A DNA stretch of 64,000 nt from an uncultured Clostridia bacterium (GCA_934772525.1 CAKVMI010000004.1:124001-188000), one strand, 5' to 3'. Counted from the stretch's first letter, positions 51,069-60,522 are shown. Made by a program: numbers and translations. The notes: generated by a model from the letters alone, not told the origin.

Positions 51069-51098
51069 TAGTATGCTAAAAAAGTTCTTAAATATTTA
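51069..51098 (-). promoter_or_regulatory. Sporulation-sigma-like promoter of the spoVB-like gene
   Basis: Minus strand: TAAATA, 17-nt spacer, CATACTA. Compared with the Bacillus sigma-G consensus (TGMATA, CATAMTA) only one base differs. It overlaps the end of the upstream gene. Confidence 0.4.
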
Positions 51099-51657
51099 CT
51101 ACTTCTAATTGTATTTTAATATCCGCTGAAGCAATACTCTTCTTTGCATCTGCATCTAGCCACACTACAATAGTTACTTCAAGATTTTGAACCGATTCTC
51201 CCTTAGTTAGGCAAGCACCAACTTCACTCCCTTTAATTGCCTTACTCTTCTTGTCTAACACCGCAATTCTAATATTATCCAAATTTTCGTCTTCGCCCGC
51301 AGTTAGTGAGCAGGATACCAATTTTATACACCAGTTTGTTGTAGTATTGATAAAGCAAGTGGCATACGCACCTTCTGAACCTATATTATCATTAATTGTT
51401 GATGGTACTTGAGTTGTATTGTCTTCTTCGCCCGTCGCTGGTCTTACTCCAAGCCCAGAGGATATTACCTTTAACTCCGTTATACTTTCGCCCGATTCAT
51501 TTGTTACACTGGTATTATCTTTTGCGAAAATTTCAATACTTTTTACTTCTACTTTTTCTTTTTGAACTTTAAACGCTGAAAGCGTTGCACCTACGCAAAT
51601 AATTAGAACTAAAATTAAAATTCCTGTTATTGTTGTTGCTATCGTCTTCTTTTCCAT
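51088..51657 (-). CDS. Exported protein with N-terminal membrane helix, unknown
   Basis: 189 residues. A helix at about 6-28 (IATTITGILILVLIICVGAT) is a signal or anchor. The rest is beta-rich: VEVKSIEIFAKDNTSV, YATCFINTTTNWCIKLVSC, and a final VTIVVWLDADAKKS then KIQLEVVNI. The last strand pattern (V-x-V-W-L-D) recalls the TasA/camelysin group of matrix proteins, but this is only similarity by eye. Start ATG at 51655-51657 has GGAGA upstream. It may be co-transcribed with the spoVB-like gene. Confidence 0.65.
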   Translation of the reverse strand: MEKKTIATTITGILILVLIICVGATLSAFKVQKEKVEVKSIEIFAKDNTSVTNESGESITELKVISSGLGVRPATGEEDNTTQVPSTINDNIGSEGAYATCFINTTTNWCIKLVSCSLTAGEDENLDNIRIAVLDKKSKAIKGSEVGACLTKGESVQNLEVTIVVWLDADAKKSIASADIKIQLEVVNI

Positions 51658-51713
51658 CAAAACATATCTCCTAAATATTTAATTTAAGTATTGACAGAAA
51701 TTTTTCAAATAAA

Positions 51714-51745
51714 CAAAAAACCTAACGAAACTTCGTTAGATTTTT
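51714..51745. terminator. Intrinsic terminator, usable in both directions
   Basis: CTAACGAA pairs with TTCGTTAG around two bases; T-runs lie on both strands. It closes the small membrane gene at 51760. Confidence 0.7.
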
Positions 51746-51759
51746 GCTATATGTATAAA

Positions 51760-51957
51760 TTATATTTCTTCTTCGTGTTTTTGATTAACAATTTCTCTCC
51801 AAGCAGTAATAGATGTAATGATACCTAAAACTACAACAACGGAAAGTAATATTACAGAAACCACGTCAAAATGCCTAATAACCGCACATACAATACTTAC
51901 AGCTAAGCAAACAATAACAGTTATAATGCTTCCTATTAATAATTTTTTTGTTACCAT
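51760..51957 (-). CDS. Small membrane protein, unknown
   Basis: 65 residues with two membrane helices (LLIGSIITVIVCLAVSIVCA and VVSVILLSVVVVLGIITSIT) and a charged tail (WREIVNQKHEEEI). No family recognised. A strong AAGGGGGAAGG ribosome site precedes the ATG. Its promoter (51986-52014) is a near copy of the one before the gene at 45834-46070. Confidence 0.75.
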   Translation of the reverse strand: MVTKKLLIGSIITVIVCLAVSIVCAVIRHFDVVSVILLSVVVVLGIITSITAWREIVNQKHEEEI

Positions 51958-51985
51958 TTCAACCTTCCCCCTTAATTGTGTTAGT

Positions 51986-52014
51986 ATTATAACACATTAT
52001 GTAAAAAATTTCAA
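51986..52014 (-). promoter_or_regulatory. Promoter with palindrome, twin of 46096-46124
   Basis: Minus strand: TTGAAA, 17-nt spacer, TATAAT. The spacer half next to the -10 is ACATAATGTGT, shared with the promoter at 46096-46124, as is the AACCTA just upstream of the -35. Confidence 0.75.
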
Positions 52015-52032
52015 TAGGTTACTAATAAAAAG

Positions 52033-52287
52033 TTAATTTTTTTTTAGTTTGTAAACAGTTACACTAGCATTTACAAACACCTTCTTTTCAATCCTATCGT
52101 TATTAAATTCTTTGCGAACTAAATCTTTTAGAACTCTACCGCCATGATAACCATGAATTATAGCTAGTCCATCTATATTTCTATCTGCCATTTGTACTTC
52201 GTAAATTATTTCAGATAATGCTTCTTCTCTAGTAAGCCCGTGAAGGTCTATCTTTTTTATATTGCCATATAAAAAACTATCATTCAT
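52033..52287 (-). CDS. Stand-alone Smr-domain protein
   Basis: 84 residues, essentially one Smr domain: IDLHGLTREEALSEIIYEV (the L-D-L-H-G motif) and LAIIHGYHGGRVLKDLVRKE (the H-G-x-G-x-G-x-L motif with G changed to Y-H-G). Smr domains nick DNA or cleave RNA; small solo versions occur next to MutS2 or alone. It begins three bases after the surface-protein gene at 52291, so it is translationally coupled to a protein it has no obvious link to. Confidence 0.85.
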   Translation of the reverse strand: MNDSFLYGNIKKIDLHGLTREEALSEIIYEVQMADRNIDGLAIIHGYHGGRVLKDLVRKEFNNDRIEKKVFVNASVTVYKLKKN

Positions 52288-52290
52288 AAA

Positions 52291-54444
52291 TTAACCTATA
52301 GTGAAATGTATAGTTTTTGTCAAGTTAAAGAAGCCAAATTTTATTTGCAATTTTCCTTTAATAGAGCCTTCTACTGTTATATCTAAAATATTTTCAACAT
52401 CCGATATTGTAACACCATCACCAAGGTCTAAAGATTTTAGTGTAACACCATCTGTTTCGTAAGTGGTGTCGCATTTTTTGTAACTAACTGTACAAGTAAC
52501 TTGTTGGCTTTTATCGTCAGTTGATGTATCCGTTGCAGAAGAGATATTTAATTTATAATAAGAACCATTTAATTTAAATATGTAATAAGTATTATTATCG
52601 TTTGCTACTTTTGCTAAACTCTCTGCAATATTAGAGTTGTCGGAAAATGCCCCAACTACTCTTATAGCATCTTTTTGATTTGCAATATCGCCTACGCCAT
52701 TTCTGAAATCAACGCCCGATTGACTTGACTCATTAATCAATTCTTTAAATTCATTACCATTAGTTTCATATAAGTCATCAATTGTAAACCTTACATCACG
52801 TGAGTTTTGGTTTGCAATCAAACTACTATAACTTGATACATATCTAGAATCCCAATAAGTTGCAAAGAACTTAAATCTTACTAGAATGTAGTTGTTATTG
52901 TAAGTATTACTCATGGTAGAATTAACTTCTAATTTAATTCTTTTCCCTTCGTTATATACTTTAATAGAATTACCTTTTTCATCGGTAAATAAATTGCAAG
53001 GACTTCCATCTGTAGTGCTAACTGTGTAAATTCCAAGAATACCCTTTTCGATACCCTTATCAATATTAGACCTTAATAATATAGTGTAACCCTTTGAAAC
53101 TGCATATCTATTCATACTGGCATCAACTACTCTAATTGCACCAGTTTTACTATTTTCATCTAAATCTAAACTATTATCATCATTACACTTAATTTTCCAA
53201 TCTTCAATAGCACTGCCATTTACACTTAAAAGGTTTTGTTCAAAGTATTTAACTTCTATTTCACCCTTATCACCAGTGTATTTATGTGTAAATGTAAATT
53301 TATAACTTGTAGCATCATCAGATACAAAACCTTCGCCAGCTACAATTCTATAGTACTTAGAACCATCTTCCTTTGTTATTGTAAATACAACCTTTCCGCT
53401 TGCATCCTTATATTCAGCTGAATTACTTGTGCTACCATAATCAAATAAAATATGTGCAAGTTCGGTGTCTGTGCTTGTTGCATTTGTGTCACTAACGCTT
53501 ACTCTAAAATCAGAAGCATTAAATTCACCAATGTTTTTAAATGCTTCATCGTATGCAATATTAATTTTTGCATAAAAGTCCCCAATACTTGAAGCACTTG
53601 TTGGGTCTAAATAAACAATATTTTTGTGATTATCACTAAATGATAGTCCACCACCTTCAGATTCGTGTGCAAATTCAAATTTCAAATATGCCTTTCTTTC
53701 AACCAAACTAATGGTAATAGGAATGTTCTTTGAAACTACCGAACCCTTGGTTGTATTTTGATAAATACCTAAATAAACGGTTACAATTTTGTTATCAATA
53801 TTTGTATATGGAACTACTACAATTTTTCTATTTTCAGCATCTATCCATACATTTTGGATAGCGTTTTTATCAAAACTTGTAACTTGTAACTTATCCATAT
53901 TGCCATCTAATGGGCTAATTTCAAATGGAATGTAATGCTCTAAACCATCTTTTTGTATTTCAATAACTTGGTTTGTATTAACATCTACAACTTCGTTGTC
54001 AAAATCATATATAGTAACATTTTGTACATCAATACTTTTTACTACAATATCGCAACTATCTTGTATGCTAGACTTTGATTTGCTTTTTACTACTATTTTA
54101 GCAGAACCTTCTCCAACCGCCTTAATCTTTATTTTACCTTCTTCGGTTATGCTAACTTGTGCAACGCTAGAATTAGATGAACTTACGCTAAACGCTTGGT
54201 TTGCGTTAGATGGATATACGGATACATTGTATGATACTTCGTCATACTCTGGGTTTCCTACATACAATTCAGAATACGCCCCGCCGATTGATATATCCTT
54301 AACTGCGGAACTATTAATTTTATCAAAAATAACATAACCAACTATTCCAAGGACAACGACTATTGCAAGCACTAACATTACCTTTGGGAAGGTTATTTTA
54401 CTCTTCTTTTTACCTGAACTTGTGTTTGTATTTTTTTTACTCAT
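52291..54444 (-). CDS. Large membrane-anchored surface protein with Big2-like domain
   Basis: 717 residues. A short basic N-terminus (SKKNTNTSSGKKKSK) and one membrane helix (about 19-42) are followed by an Ig-like Big2-type domain (about 55-132, VSVYPSNANQAFSVSSSNSS to GEGSAKIVVKSKS). After that come several beta-rich modules with no recognised family. The chain is expected to be outside the cell, anchored by the N-terminal helix. It is the first of three large exported proteins of similar style (with the genes at 54596 and 57027). The ATG has GGGTGA upstream. Confidence 0.75.
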   Translation of the reverse strand: MSKKNTNTSSGKKKSKITFPKVMLVLAIVVVLGIVGYVIFDKINSSAVKDISIGGAYSELYVGNPEYDEVSYNVSVYPSNANQAFSVSSSNSSVAQVSITEEGKIKIKAVGEGSAKIVVKSKSKSSIQDSCDIVVKSIDVQNVTIYDFDNEVVDVNTNQVIEIQKDGLEHYIPFEISPLDGNMDKLQVTSFDKNAIQNVWIDAENRKIVVVPYTNIDNKIVTVYLGIYQNTTKGSVVSKNIPITISLVERKAYLKFEFAHESEGGGLSFSDNHKNIVYLDPTSASSIGDFYAKINIAYDEAFKNIGEFNASDFRVSVSDTNATSTDTELAHILFDYGSTSNSAEYKDASGKVVFTITKEDGSKYYRIVAGEGFVSDDATSYKFTFTHKYTGDKGEIEVKYFEQNLLSVNGSAIEDWKIKCNDDNSLDLDENSKTGAIRVVDASMNRYAVSKGYTILLRSNIDKGIEKGILGIYTVSTTDGSPCNLFTDEKGNSIKVYNEGKRIKLEVNSTMSNTYNNNYILVRFKFFATYWDSRYVSSYSSLIANQNSRDVRFTIDDLYETNGNEFKELINESSQSGVDFRNGVGDIANQKDAIRVVGAFSDNSNIAESLAKVANDNNTYYIFKLNGSYYKLNISSATDTSTDDKSQQVTCTVSYKKCDTTYETDGVTLKSLDLGDGVTISDVENILDITVEGSIKGKLQIKFGFFNLTKTIHFTIG

Positions 54445-54534
54445 CTACACTTCACCCATTTTCTATTAGTATGTTCATTATTAGTTTAATTATTTTATAA
54501 AAATAAGTCAAATAAAAACAACACCTTTAAAAGA

Positions 54535-54580
54535 AAACAAAAAAAATAAAAAGGTTCAAACCAAACGGAATGAACCTTTT
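54535..54580 (-). terminator. Intrinsic terminator of the beta-helix gene
   Basis: AAAAGGTTCA pairs with TGAACCTTTT around a 12-nt loop; a long T-rich run follows on the minus strand. Confidence 0.75.
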
Positions 54581-54595
54581 ATTCTTATTTTATGA

Positions 54596-56893
54596 TTAGT
54601 TCATATAACTAAAACTTCTTAAATCTGTTTCTTGTCCTGCAATATTTATTTTACCATAAGTTTTCATTGTTAAGTCGCCCTTAGAAATACTGAATTGATT
54701 AGTTTTTCCAAAACCCGCAACCGAACCGATTGTGTAATTTTTAACGGTTGAAATATCGGTCTTCACATCAAACTTTACCTTAACGCTAGAAACGGCTACC
54801 TTTGATAGGTTAACACTTCCCTTTCCACCTTCACTAATTGCAATTAAACTACCAAATACACCAAGGGAATATTTTTCGTTTTCATTTGAAGTATTAGCGT
54901 TATTTACGGTAATAACAACCGATGTGTTACGTAAATCTAACTTACCCGTTTTATTTATAATACCAACTACACCACTTGCAATATATGATTTAGCAGAATA
55001 CGCTTTACCTTCAACTTCTGGGAGAGTTCTAATTGTAGAACTTACATTACAATTAAATACATTTGTGCTTCCTACAGCAAAACCAATCATACCAGAAGCA
55101 TTAATTGTATCATATAAATTAACCATAACATTAATGTTACTAATAGTACTATCTTCGGCATAAACTACAAAACCGCTTACCATATATGAATCTGTTTTTG
55201 ATAGAACTTTCTCTTCTTTCAAATTGCTTAATCTTGCACAATAAATTTCAGCGTACATATCGACATTTCTATCTTCAGTTTCAGACGCATAATATATTCT
55301 ACCAAAATTACTATAAGCAAAGCCACCAGCTTGGTAAATTGTTTTTAGGCTAACATTTGCTATGTATTGCTTATCGAATTCTTCATTATAATTTATATCG
55401 CTATGATTAAATAATACGAAACCTGTTGCAATATTTGCACTAATATTTGCGTTTTCTACTGCTGAATTTGTTATTGTACCATAGTTTGTTGTTACAAAAC
55501 CTGTTGCACATGTATCAACTATTTTTGTTCCTAAATCTTCAGAATTTATAGTAATATCATTTACATAACAATTTGTTATTTCATTACCTTTATTAACTGT
55601 GCTTACAAAACCTGCAATATTAACTTCTTTGCCCTTCTTTAATACAGCTGTTAATTTAGTATTTTTAACGGAAACATTAATAATTTTACAACTATTACCA
55701 GCACCACCAACTACCCCAATAGCACCAGCAACAACAGATTGTTCGTCATCAGAAACTTTAATTGTAGGACAAACAATACAATTTTCAACTGTAACATTAC
55801 GACCGGCTCTACCTATAAACCCAGCAACACTACTTGAAAGTACCTTTTCGCCATCCATAAAACCAACGCCTGTAGCATCGATATTAGCTTGTACATTAGT
55901 GTCTGTAATTTCAGAATCCATAGCAACACCAACAAGCCCGGCAACTGGACTATCGAAAATTCCATATGTACTAGATGCGTTTAATGAAGAAACAATCTTA
56001 CCATTTACACGGATACCATCTAATGTAACATTTTCAATATATCCTGCTAAAAGTGCTACACTAGACATACTATTAATTGACTTGAATTCTTCTTTTGATT
56101 TAAAAGCCTTAGTGTCTATTTTTGATGTATCAATAGATGCATTATTTAAAGTTAAATTCTTAATTTCGGTTTTTTGTGTGCTGGTTCCAGCAACTACGCC
56201 AAAGAAACCTAAAAGCATTGATTTTGATGAACCGCTGGTAGAAATATAATTTTTAAAATTACTTGTATCAACCGTTATCTTCATGTTGTTAATTTTAAAC
56301 CCATTACCATCATAGTGCGACATAAATGGATAACTTAAAGAACCTAAAGGAGTCCAATTTCCACCATTGTAACTAGAAAGATCTAAAGGTGCCTTTTGAA
56401 CATAGTAAACACCACTATTTTTCTTATTAAAATGATTTACTAAATCTTCTATTCTTACAATAACGAAAGGATTATCTTTTGTACCATTACCTTCATTGTA
56501 AACATTAATATGTAATGTTATTTGATTGTCATTTAATATAATTGTTGCAGAAGCTTCACCTTCACTAGTTGCAGTAAATGTGCCATTTTCATTTTTTGTA
56601 ATGAAAGGGAAACTTTCACCAATTTTTTCATAGTTATTTACAAAGTATTCACTATCAACAGTGTCACCAACTAGATAATATAAGTGCTTATTGTATTTAT
56701 TATATTCAATATCGTCCGCAGTATCGCCACCAAAATTATCATCTGGTTGAGTAATGCTAGAATTGTTACCATTGTCATTAGGAACGTTTACATCATCCCC
56801 CTTTGGTTTGCTTGCAATGGTAAATATAACAAGGGCTGTAACTACTAAAATAGCAATTATAGATGAAACTATAAGTATAATTCTCTTTTTCAT
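54596..56893 (-). CDS. Large exported protein with beta-helix (GLUG-like) repeats
   Basis: 765 residues from the ATG at 56891-56893 (GGGGGGAT upstream). An N-terminal signal-anchor helix (about 4-27) precedes a linker rich in N, D and G. A domain around residues 60-120 is Ig-like. From about 130 on, there are repeated short units (GTKDNPFVIVRIEDLVNHFN, WTPLGSLSYPFMSHYDGNGF, IKNLTLNNASI, VAGLVGVAMDSEIT, VAGFIGRAGRNVTVENCIV) typical of right-handed beta-helices with GLUG-type turns seen in adhesins. Function is probably surface binding; no enzyme motif is visible. It has its own strong promoter and terminator. Confidence 0.78.
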   Translation of the reverse strand: MKKRIILIVSSIIAILVVTALVIFTIASKPKGDDVNVPNDNGNNSSITQPDDNFGGDTADDIEYNKYNKHLYYLVGDTVDSEYFVNNYEKIGESFPFITKNENGTFTATSEGEASATIILNDNQITLHINVYNEGNGTKDNPFVIVRIEDLVNHFNKKNSGVYYVQKAPLDLSSYNGGNWTPLGSLSYPFMSHYDGNGFKINNMKITVDTSNFKNYISTSGSSKSMLLGFFGVVAGTSTQKTEIKNLTLNNASIDTSKIDTKAFKSKEEFKSINSMSSVALLAGYIENVTLDGIRVNGKIVSSLNASSTYGIFDSPVAGLVGVAMDSEITDTNVQANIDATGVGFMDGEKVLSSSVAGFIGRAGRNVTVENCIVCPTIKVSDDEQSVVAGAIGVVGGAGNSCKIINVSVKNTKLTAVLKKGKEVNIAGFVSTVNKGNEITNCYVNDITINSEDLGTKIVDTCATGFVTTNYGTITNSAVENANISANIATGFVLFNHSDINYNEEFDKQYIANVSLKTIYQAGGFAYSNFGRIYYASETEDRNVDMYAEIYCARLSNLKEEKVLSKTDSYMVSGFVVYAEDSTISNINVMVNLYDTINASGMIGFAVGSTNVFNCNVSSTIRTLPEVEGKAYSAKSYIASGVVGIINKTGKLDLRNTSVVITVNNANTSNENEKYSLGVFGSLIAISEGGKGSVNLSKVAVSSVKVKFDVKTDISTVKNYTIGSVAGFGKTNQFSISKGDLTMKTYGKINIAGQETDLRSFSYMN

Positions 56894-56933
56894 AATATAT
56901 ATCCCCCCGAAATCTATATTATATTGTGCTGAA

Positions 56934-56962
56934 ATTATACTACATTTAGCCAAATCTGTCAA
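56934..56962 (-). promoter_or_regulatory. Sigma-A promoter of the beta-helix protein
   Basis: Minus strand: TTGACA, 17-nt spacer, TATAAT, a consensus match. Confidence 0.8.
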
Positions 56963-56971
56963 TACCATTTC

Positions 56972-57010
56972 ACAAAAAAATCACCCAAATTATTCACAAT
57001 TTGAGTGATT
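56972..57010 (-). terminator. Intrinsic terminator of the Big2 lipoprotein
   Basis: A 13-bp stem, AATCACTCAAATT with AATTTGGGTGATT on the minus strand (one mismatch), followed by TTTTTTT. Confidence 0.75.
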
Positions 57011-57026
57011 TCTTTAATTGTTTTTT

Positions 57027-59174
57027 TTACGCGGTTACATTTATTACATGCACAACTACTTCGGTGGTGTAGGTTTTTTCGCCATCAGTTACCGTTATAA
57101 ATATAGCACCTTCGCCCGCCGTATTATCTAATGATTTTAATGTGAATTTATTTAAGTTTTCACTATCTTGTATCACTTCAATAATTCCATTTAAAGATGA
57201 CGCATCTATTTTTACTCTTGCAGGTTGTGGACTTGTTAAATTAAATGAATATGCATAAATGAATAAGTCCATTTCTTTACCAAGTAAAATTGTTACTTCG
57301 GTTGTACCGATACTTGGTAGTGTTTCAATAGCTTGACCATTAATTTCTTCGGTTGTAGCTGGGTCTACTGAGCAAATAACACCATCTAACTCTGAACGGA
57401 CATAGAAAGTGTAAATAAAGTAAACTCTATCTTCAAAGTTTTCTACCCCGTCTGCACCTTCAGATGTATTATTTTTTGCAACATAACCTAAAATATAAAA
57501 TTCAGTATCTATGTTTTTAGGAACATTAATAACCTTAAAGCTATTGTTTCCATACTTTGAAATATATCGATTACAATCGGAGAATACACGACCTTCTCTT
57601 GGTATATTTACATCGTTTAGCATCTTTAAGTAAACAGTCTTTTGTTCAATAGTTCCATTGTTATCATAATTTAAAAGTATATATGCTTGTCCGTTTTCAT
57701 CCTTGTAAACTACCAAATTTGAAGATAACTCTTCAAAGTACAAAGTTCTTTCAGCACCTTCTATTACTTTACTTGTAGTTGCACCATCTTTTACTACTTC
57801 ATCATAATAAGTTAAGTCTAATGAGAAGATCTCGCCATCATTAACTATTTCCGTTTTATAATTGTTTGTTTTTGTGTAAATTGGAATATACACTTTTTTT
57901 ACAACTGTGGTAATATCTGTACCCGTTGTAGCATCTTTATACTTAATTATTGGCAACTCGTCTTCACCAATTTCGGTTTCTTCAATTACTTCGTTTTCGT
58001 ATTCTATGCTTTCATCATTTGCATATACCCATTTAATGTTGTAACCAGTTATAACTTCTTCGCTTCGGTCTTCAAACTTGGCGTTATCTTTTGCACCTAC
58101 TTTTACAAATCTTACAGATGCTTGTACCGAAACGTTAATAACAACGCTAATTTGTTTGCCGTCTTCATCATAGCAAGTTGTATCAATACAAAGTCTTTCT
58201 TCCCCTTCCTTTTTAGGAATTATAGTAAAGTAGTATACATTATCAACTTGCTCTACGCTTAAAATTTCAAAGACATCGGTATTTGAACTATAAATATTTA
58301 TAGAATAATCGTCTTTTTTGTAATCGGACGCATTCATAAGTAAGGTGTAACACTCTATTCCCGTTCTATTATCGGCATCCAAAATAAGTTTATCACTACC
58401 ATCTCTAGATTCTAAAATTGGTTCATTTCCCTTGACCTTATTTACAACCAATTTACCTGTGGTAGAATATTCATTTACATAAACTCTACAAGTTGTTTTA
58501 AGTTCGCCTTTAGCAGTCATTACGCTTGCGGTAATATCTGAATAAGGTGTACCTTCTTCACTTCTTATGTTGTTATCTATTGCACGAAGTATACCTTCAC
58601 TTTCGTTGATAACTTCGATGTTATCTGGGTTAGATGATGTAAATTTTACATTTTTATTTGTAATTGCACTATTGTTTTCAATACCAGCAAGTGAATAGAT
58701 AATTTCAAGTTTTACATCTTGGTCTACTGCAACAGTTGCTGTACCTGAATAAGGTAAAGACCTATCCGATACTGGAGTAATTCTTCTATCGGTAGTATCC
58801 CATTTAATTTCATCTGGGTCAATCTTTGTTACGATTTTACAAAAGTCTTCATATCCGCCGTCAATAGTACGAACGACAACATAAGCTTCGCCCGAATCTT
58901 TAATTGTTGCAACACCATCCGCACTTACTGAAACTATGTTTTCATCCGTACTCCAATAAGACACCTGTCTATTGGTTGCATTACTAGGGTAAACCTTATG
59001 TTTCAAATCTACTGTGTCACCAATTACAGCGTAAACTTCATCTTCGTAAAAGTCTACACCCGCAACAGAAATAAGTGTATTGCTTCCACAAGCGGAAAGA
59101 ACTACACCCGACACACATAAAAATATTAATGAAAATATTACTTTTAAAAATCTTTTCATTTGACTCACTACCAT
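57027..59174 (-). CDS. Big2-domain lipoprotein
   Basis: 715 residues if the ATG at 59172-59174 is used; an ATG five codons later (59157-59159) fits the signal peptide better. The type II signal peptide (RFLKVIFSLIFLCVSGVVLS) ends in the lipobox LSAC, so the protein is lipid-anchored outside the membrane. Residues about 40-115 form a Big2 Ig-like domain (VYPSNATNRQVSYWSTDENI, SADGVATIKDSGEAYVVV), and a second similar module may follow. The remainder is beta-rich and unrecognised. It is downstream of the DUF1858 gene by five bases, so co-transcription is likely. Confidence 0.78.
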   Translation of the reverse strand: MVVSQMKRFLKVIFSLIFLCVSGVVLSACGSNTLISVAGVDFYEDEVYAVIGDTVDLKHKVYPSNATNRQVSYWSTDENIVSVSADGVATIKDSGEAYVVVRTIDGGYEDFCKIVTKIDPDEIKWDTTDRRITPVSDRSLPYSGTATVAVDQDVKLEIIYSLAGIENNSAITNKNVKFTSSNPDNIEVINESEGILRAIDNNIRSEEGTPYSDITASVMTAKGELKTTCRVYVNEYSTTGKLVVNKVKGNEPILESRDGSDKLILDADNRTGIECYTLLMNASDYKKDDYSINIYSSNTDVFEILSVEQVDNVYYFTIIPKKEGEERLCIDTTCYDEDGKQISVVINVSVQASVRFVKVGAKDNAKFEDRSEEVITGYNIKWVYANDESIEYENEVIEETEIGEDELPIIKYKDATTGTDITTVVKKVYIPIYTKTNNYKTEIVNDGEIFSLDLTYYDEVVKDGATTSKVIEGAERTLYFEELSSNLVVYKDENGQAYILLNYDNNGTIEQKTVYLKMLNDVNIPREGRVFSDCNRYISKYGNNSFKVINVPKNIDTEFYILGYVAKNNTSEGADGVENFEDRVYFIYTFYVRSELDGVICSVDPATTEEINGQAIETLPSIGTTEVTILLGKEMDLFIYAYSFNLTSPQPARVKIDASSLNGIIEVIQDSENLNKFTLKSLDNTAGEGAIFITVTDGEKTYTTEVVVHVINVTA

Positions 59175-59179
59175 TTTTA

Positions 59180-59389
59180 TTATTTATTCATTTCTTCATT
59201 TAATTTATCTACAAGTACTTGAACATCAAAGCCATGTACCATAGATGCTTCTTCTAGGGTTTCCGCTCTTGAGCAAGGACATCCTAAGCAATGCATACCA
59301 AAACCCATTAGTATTTCTGCAAAATTAGGATTTATGGTTAGAACTTCATCTAATGTCATTGTCTTTTTAATTTCTACTTTCTTTTTCAT
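59180..59389 (-). CDS. DUF1858 redox-disulfide domain protein
   Basis: 69 residues. TLDEVLTINPNFAEILMGFG then MHCLGCPCSRAETLEEAS is the DUF1858 pattern with a C-x-x-C-x-C cluster, found fused or next to hybrid-cluster and other redox proteins in anaerobes. It may carry a disulfide or a metal in the cytoplasm. AGGAGAA precedes the ATG. It lies between the 373-residue membrane coiled-coil gene and the Big2 lipoprotein, with tight spacing on both sides. Confidence 0.9.
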   Translation of the reverse strand: MKKKVEIKKTMTLDEVLTINPNFAEILMGFGMHCLGCPCSRAETLEEASMVHGFDVQVLVDKLNEEMNK

Positions 59390-59400
59390 ATATACTTCTC

Positions 59401-60522
59401 CTATTTAGTATTTGTTTTTGTTGATTTTTTTATTGTAACAGCTTCTTTTTGTGACTTTGCTTTTTGCTTATAGTCTGTTAAAGCCTTAATTTTTTTATTA
59501 ACAGTTTTTTCAAGTTCGGTTCTTTTTTCTTTGTTCTTTTCTTTTTCTATAGTGTTAACTAATTCTTCCACTTCGCCAATTACTTCTACAAATTCAGCTT
59601 CATTTTTAATTTTTTTAGACTCCGTAGTATCCTTTTGAGCTTCTAACTTATTACTCATTTTTTCATAATTTTTGATTACATTTTCGCTTGTTTTGTCTTG
59701 CACTGCTTCTTTACCCAATACTCCGTTATTTAGATTGTTTAAACCAGCCGAAGAACCAACTCTCACTTCTTTTGCAACGACTTCCCTTTTTCTAGCCTTT
59801 TTCTTTTTGTCTAAAATTGTTTGAACTATTTCATTAGTATAAACGGTACTAATTAACCCTACCGCATTACTTTCTAATCCAAAAAGGTCTTCCATATCAA
59901 TCTTTTCATCCAAAACATCAACTAAGTCATAAAAAGTATCTACCAAAGTGCGATATTGTAAGTGACGAATAGATGTATACACATAGTATATCACCATACA
60001 CAAAATATAAAACATAAGTGGTAAAATTAATGCATCGGCAATTAGTGTATTGGTAGTAACTACCGAACTCTCACCCCCACTAACAGTAGACCCAATTAGT
60101 GAAAGCGAAAACAAAGCAACTAACCCTGTACATACAAATATTGCACTATGCATCAATGACCTACATTGACGACCAATTCCACCTTTTACTTGCAAATCTA
60201 CACATTCATTTTGGTCTAAATAGTCACTTGCTTTACCTTTCTTTTCGTTCTCAAACTTCTTCCATTTAAAACGGAAGGCTATAGGAAAAGTTGCAAAAAG
60301 AGATGAAAGGTCTGAGTAATTATCCCTATTTATTCCGTTGTTTTGTACATAGTTAATAACGCTCACAAACTTTCTTTTTAAAGATATATGGTTATTAATT
60401 AATAACGAAATTGTACACCAAACAACTAGTAGTGCAAGTAGCACCACACATACAATACATGTTAAATCAAGAGTTAAACCCGCACTTAATACCTTAAATG
60501 CTGTTCGTATGCCTTCAAACAT
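59401..60522 (-). CDS. Membrane protein with C-terminal coiled coil, unknown
   Basis: 373 residues from the ATG at 60520-60522 with GGAG upstream. One membrane helix near the N-terminus (about 20-42, LTCIVCVVLLALLVVWCTIS) and two more at about 125-190 (SAIFVCTGLVALFSLSLIGS and LIADALILPLMFYILCMVIY) lead to a charged, Lys/Glu-rich coiled-coil tail (230-373, NYEKMSNKLEAQKDTTESKK). No family recognised. In layout it recalls the coiled-coil island proteins at 21.9-28.4 kb, though without clear sequence repeats. It heads an operon with the DUF1858 and Big2 genes behind a promoter at 60563-60591. Confidence 0.7.
   Translation of the reverse strand: MFEGIRTAFKVLSAGLTLDLTCIVCVVLLALLVVWCTISLLINNHISLKRKFVSVINYVQNNGINRDNYSDLSSLFATFPIAFRFKWKKFENEKKGKASDYLDQNECVDLQVKGGIGRQCRSLMHSAIFVCTGLVALFSLSLIGSTVSGGESSVVTTNTLIADALILPLMFYILCMVIYYVYTSIRHLQYRTLVDTFYDLVDVLDEKIDMEDLFGLESNAVGLISTVYTNEIVQTILDKKKKARKREVVAKEVRVGSSAGLNNLNNGVLGKEAVQDKTSENVIKNYEKMSNKLEAQKDTTESKKIKNEAEFVEVIGEVEELVNTIEKEKNKEKRTELEKTVNKKIKALTDYKQKAKSQKEAVTIKKSTKTNTK

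Noticed and set aside
54596..56893. Possible plus-strand genes opposite the large surface proteins (for example 55599-56249)
   Set aside because: Compositionally biased shadows of beta-helix repeats; the minus strand has signal peptide, promoter and terminator.
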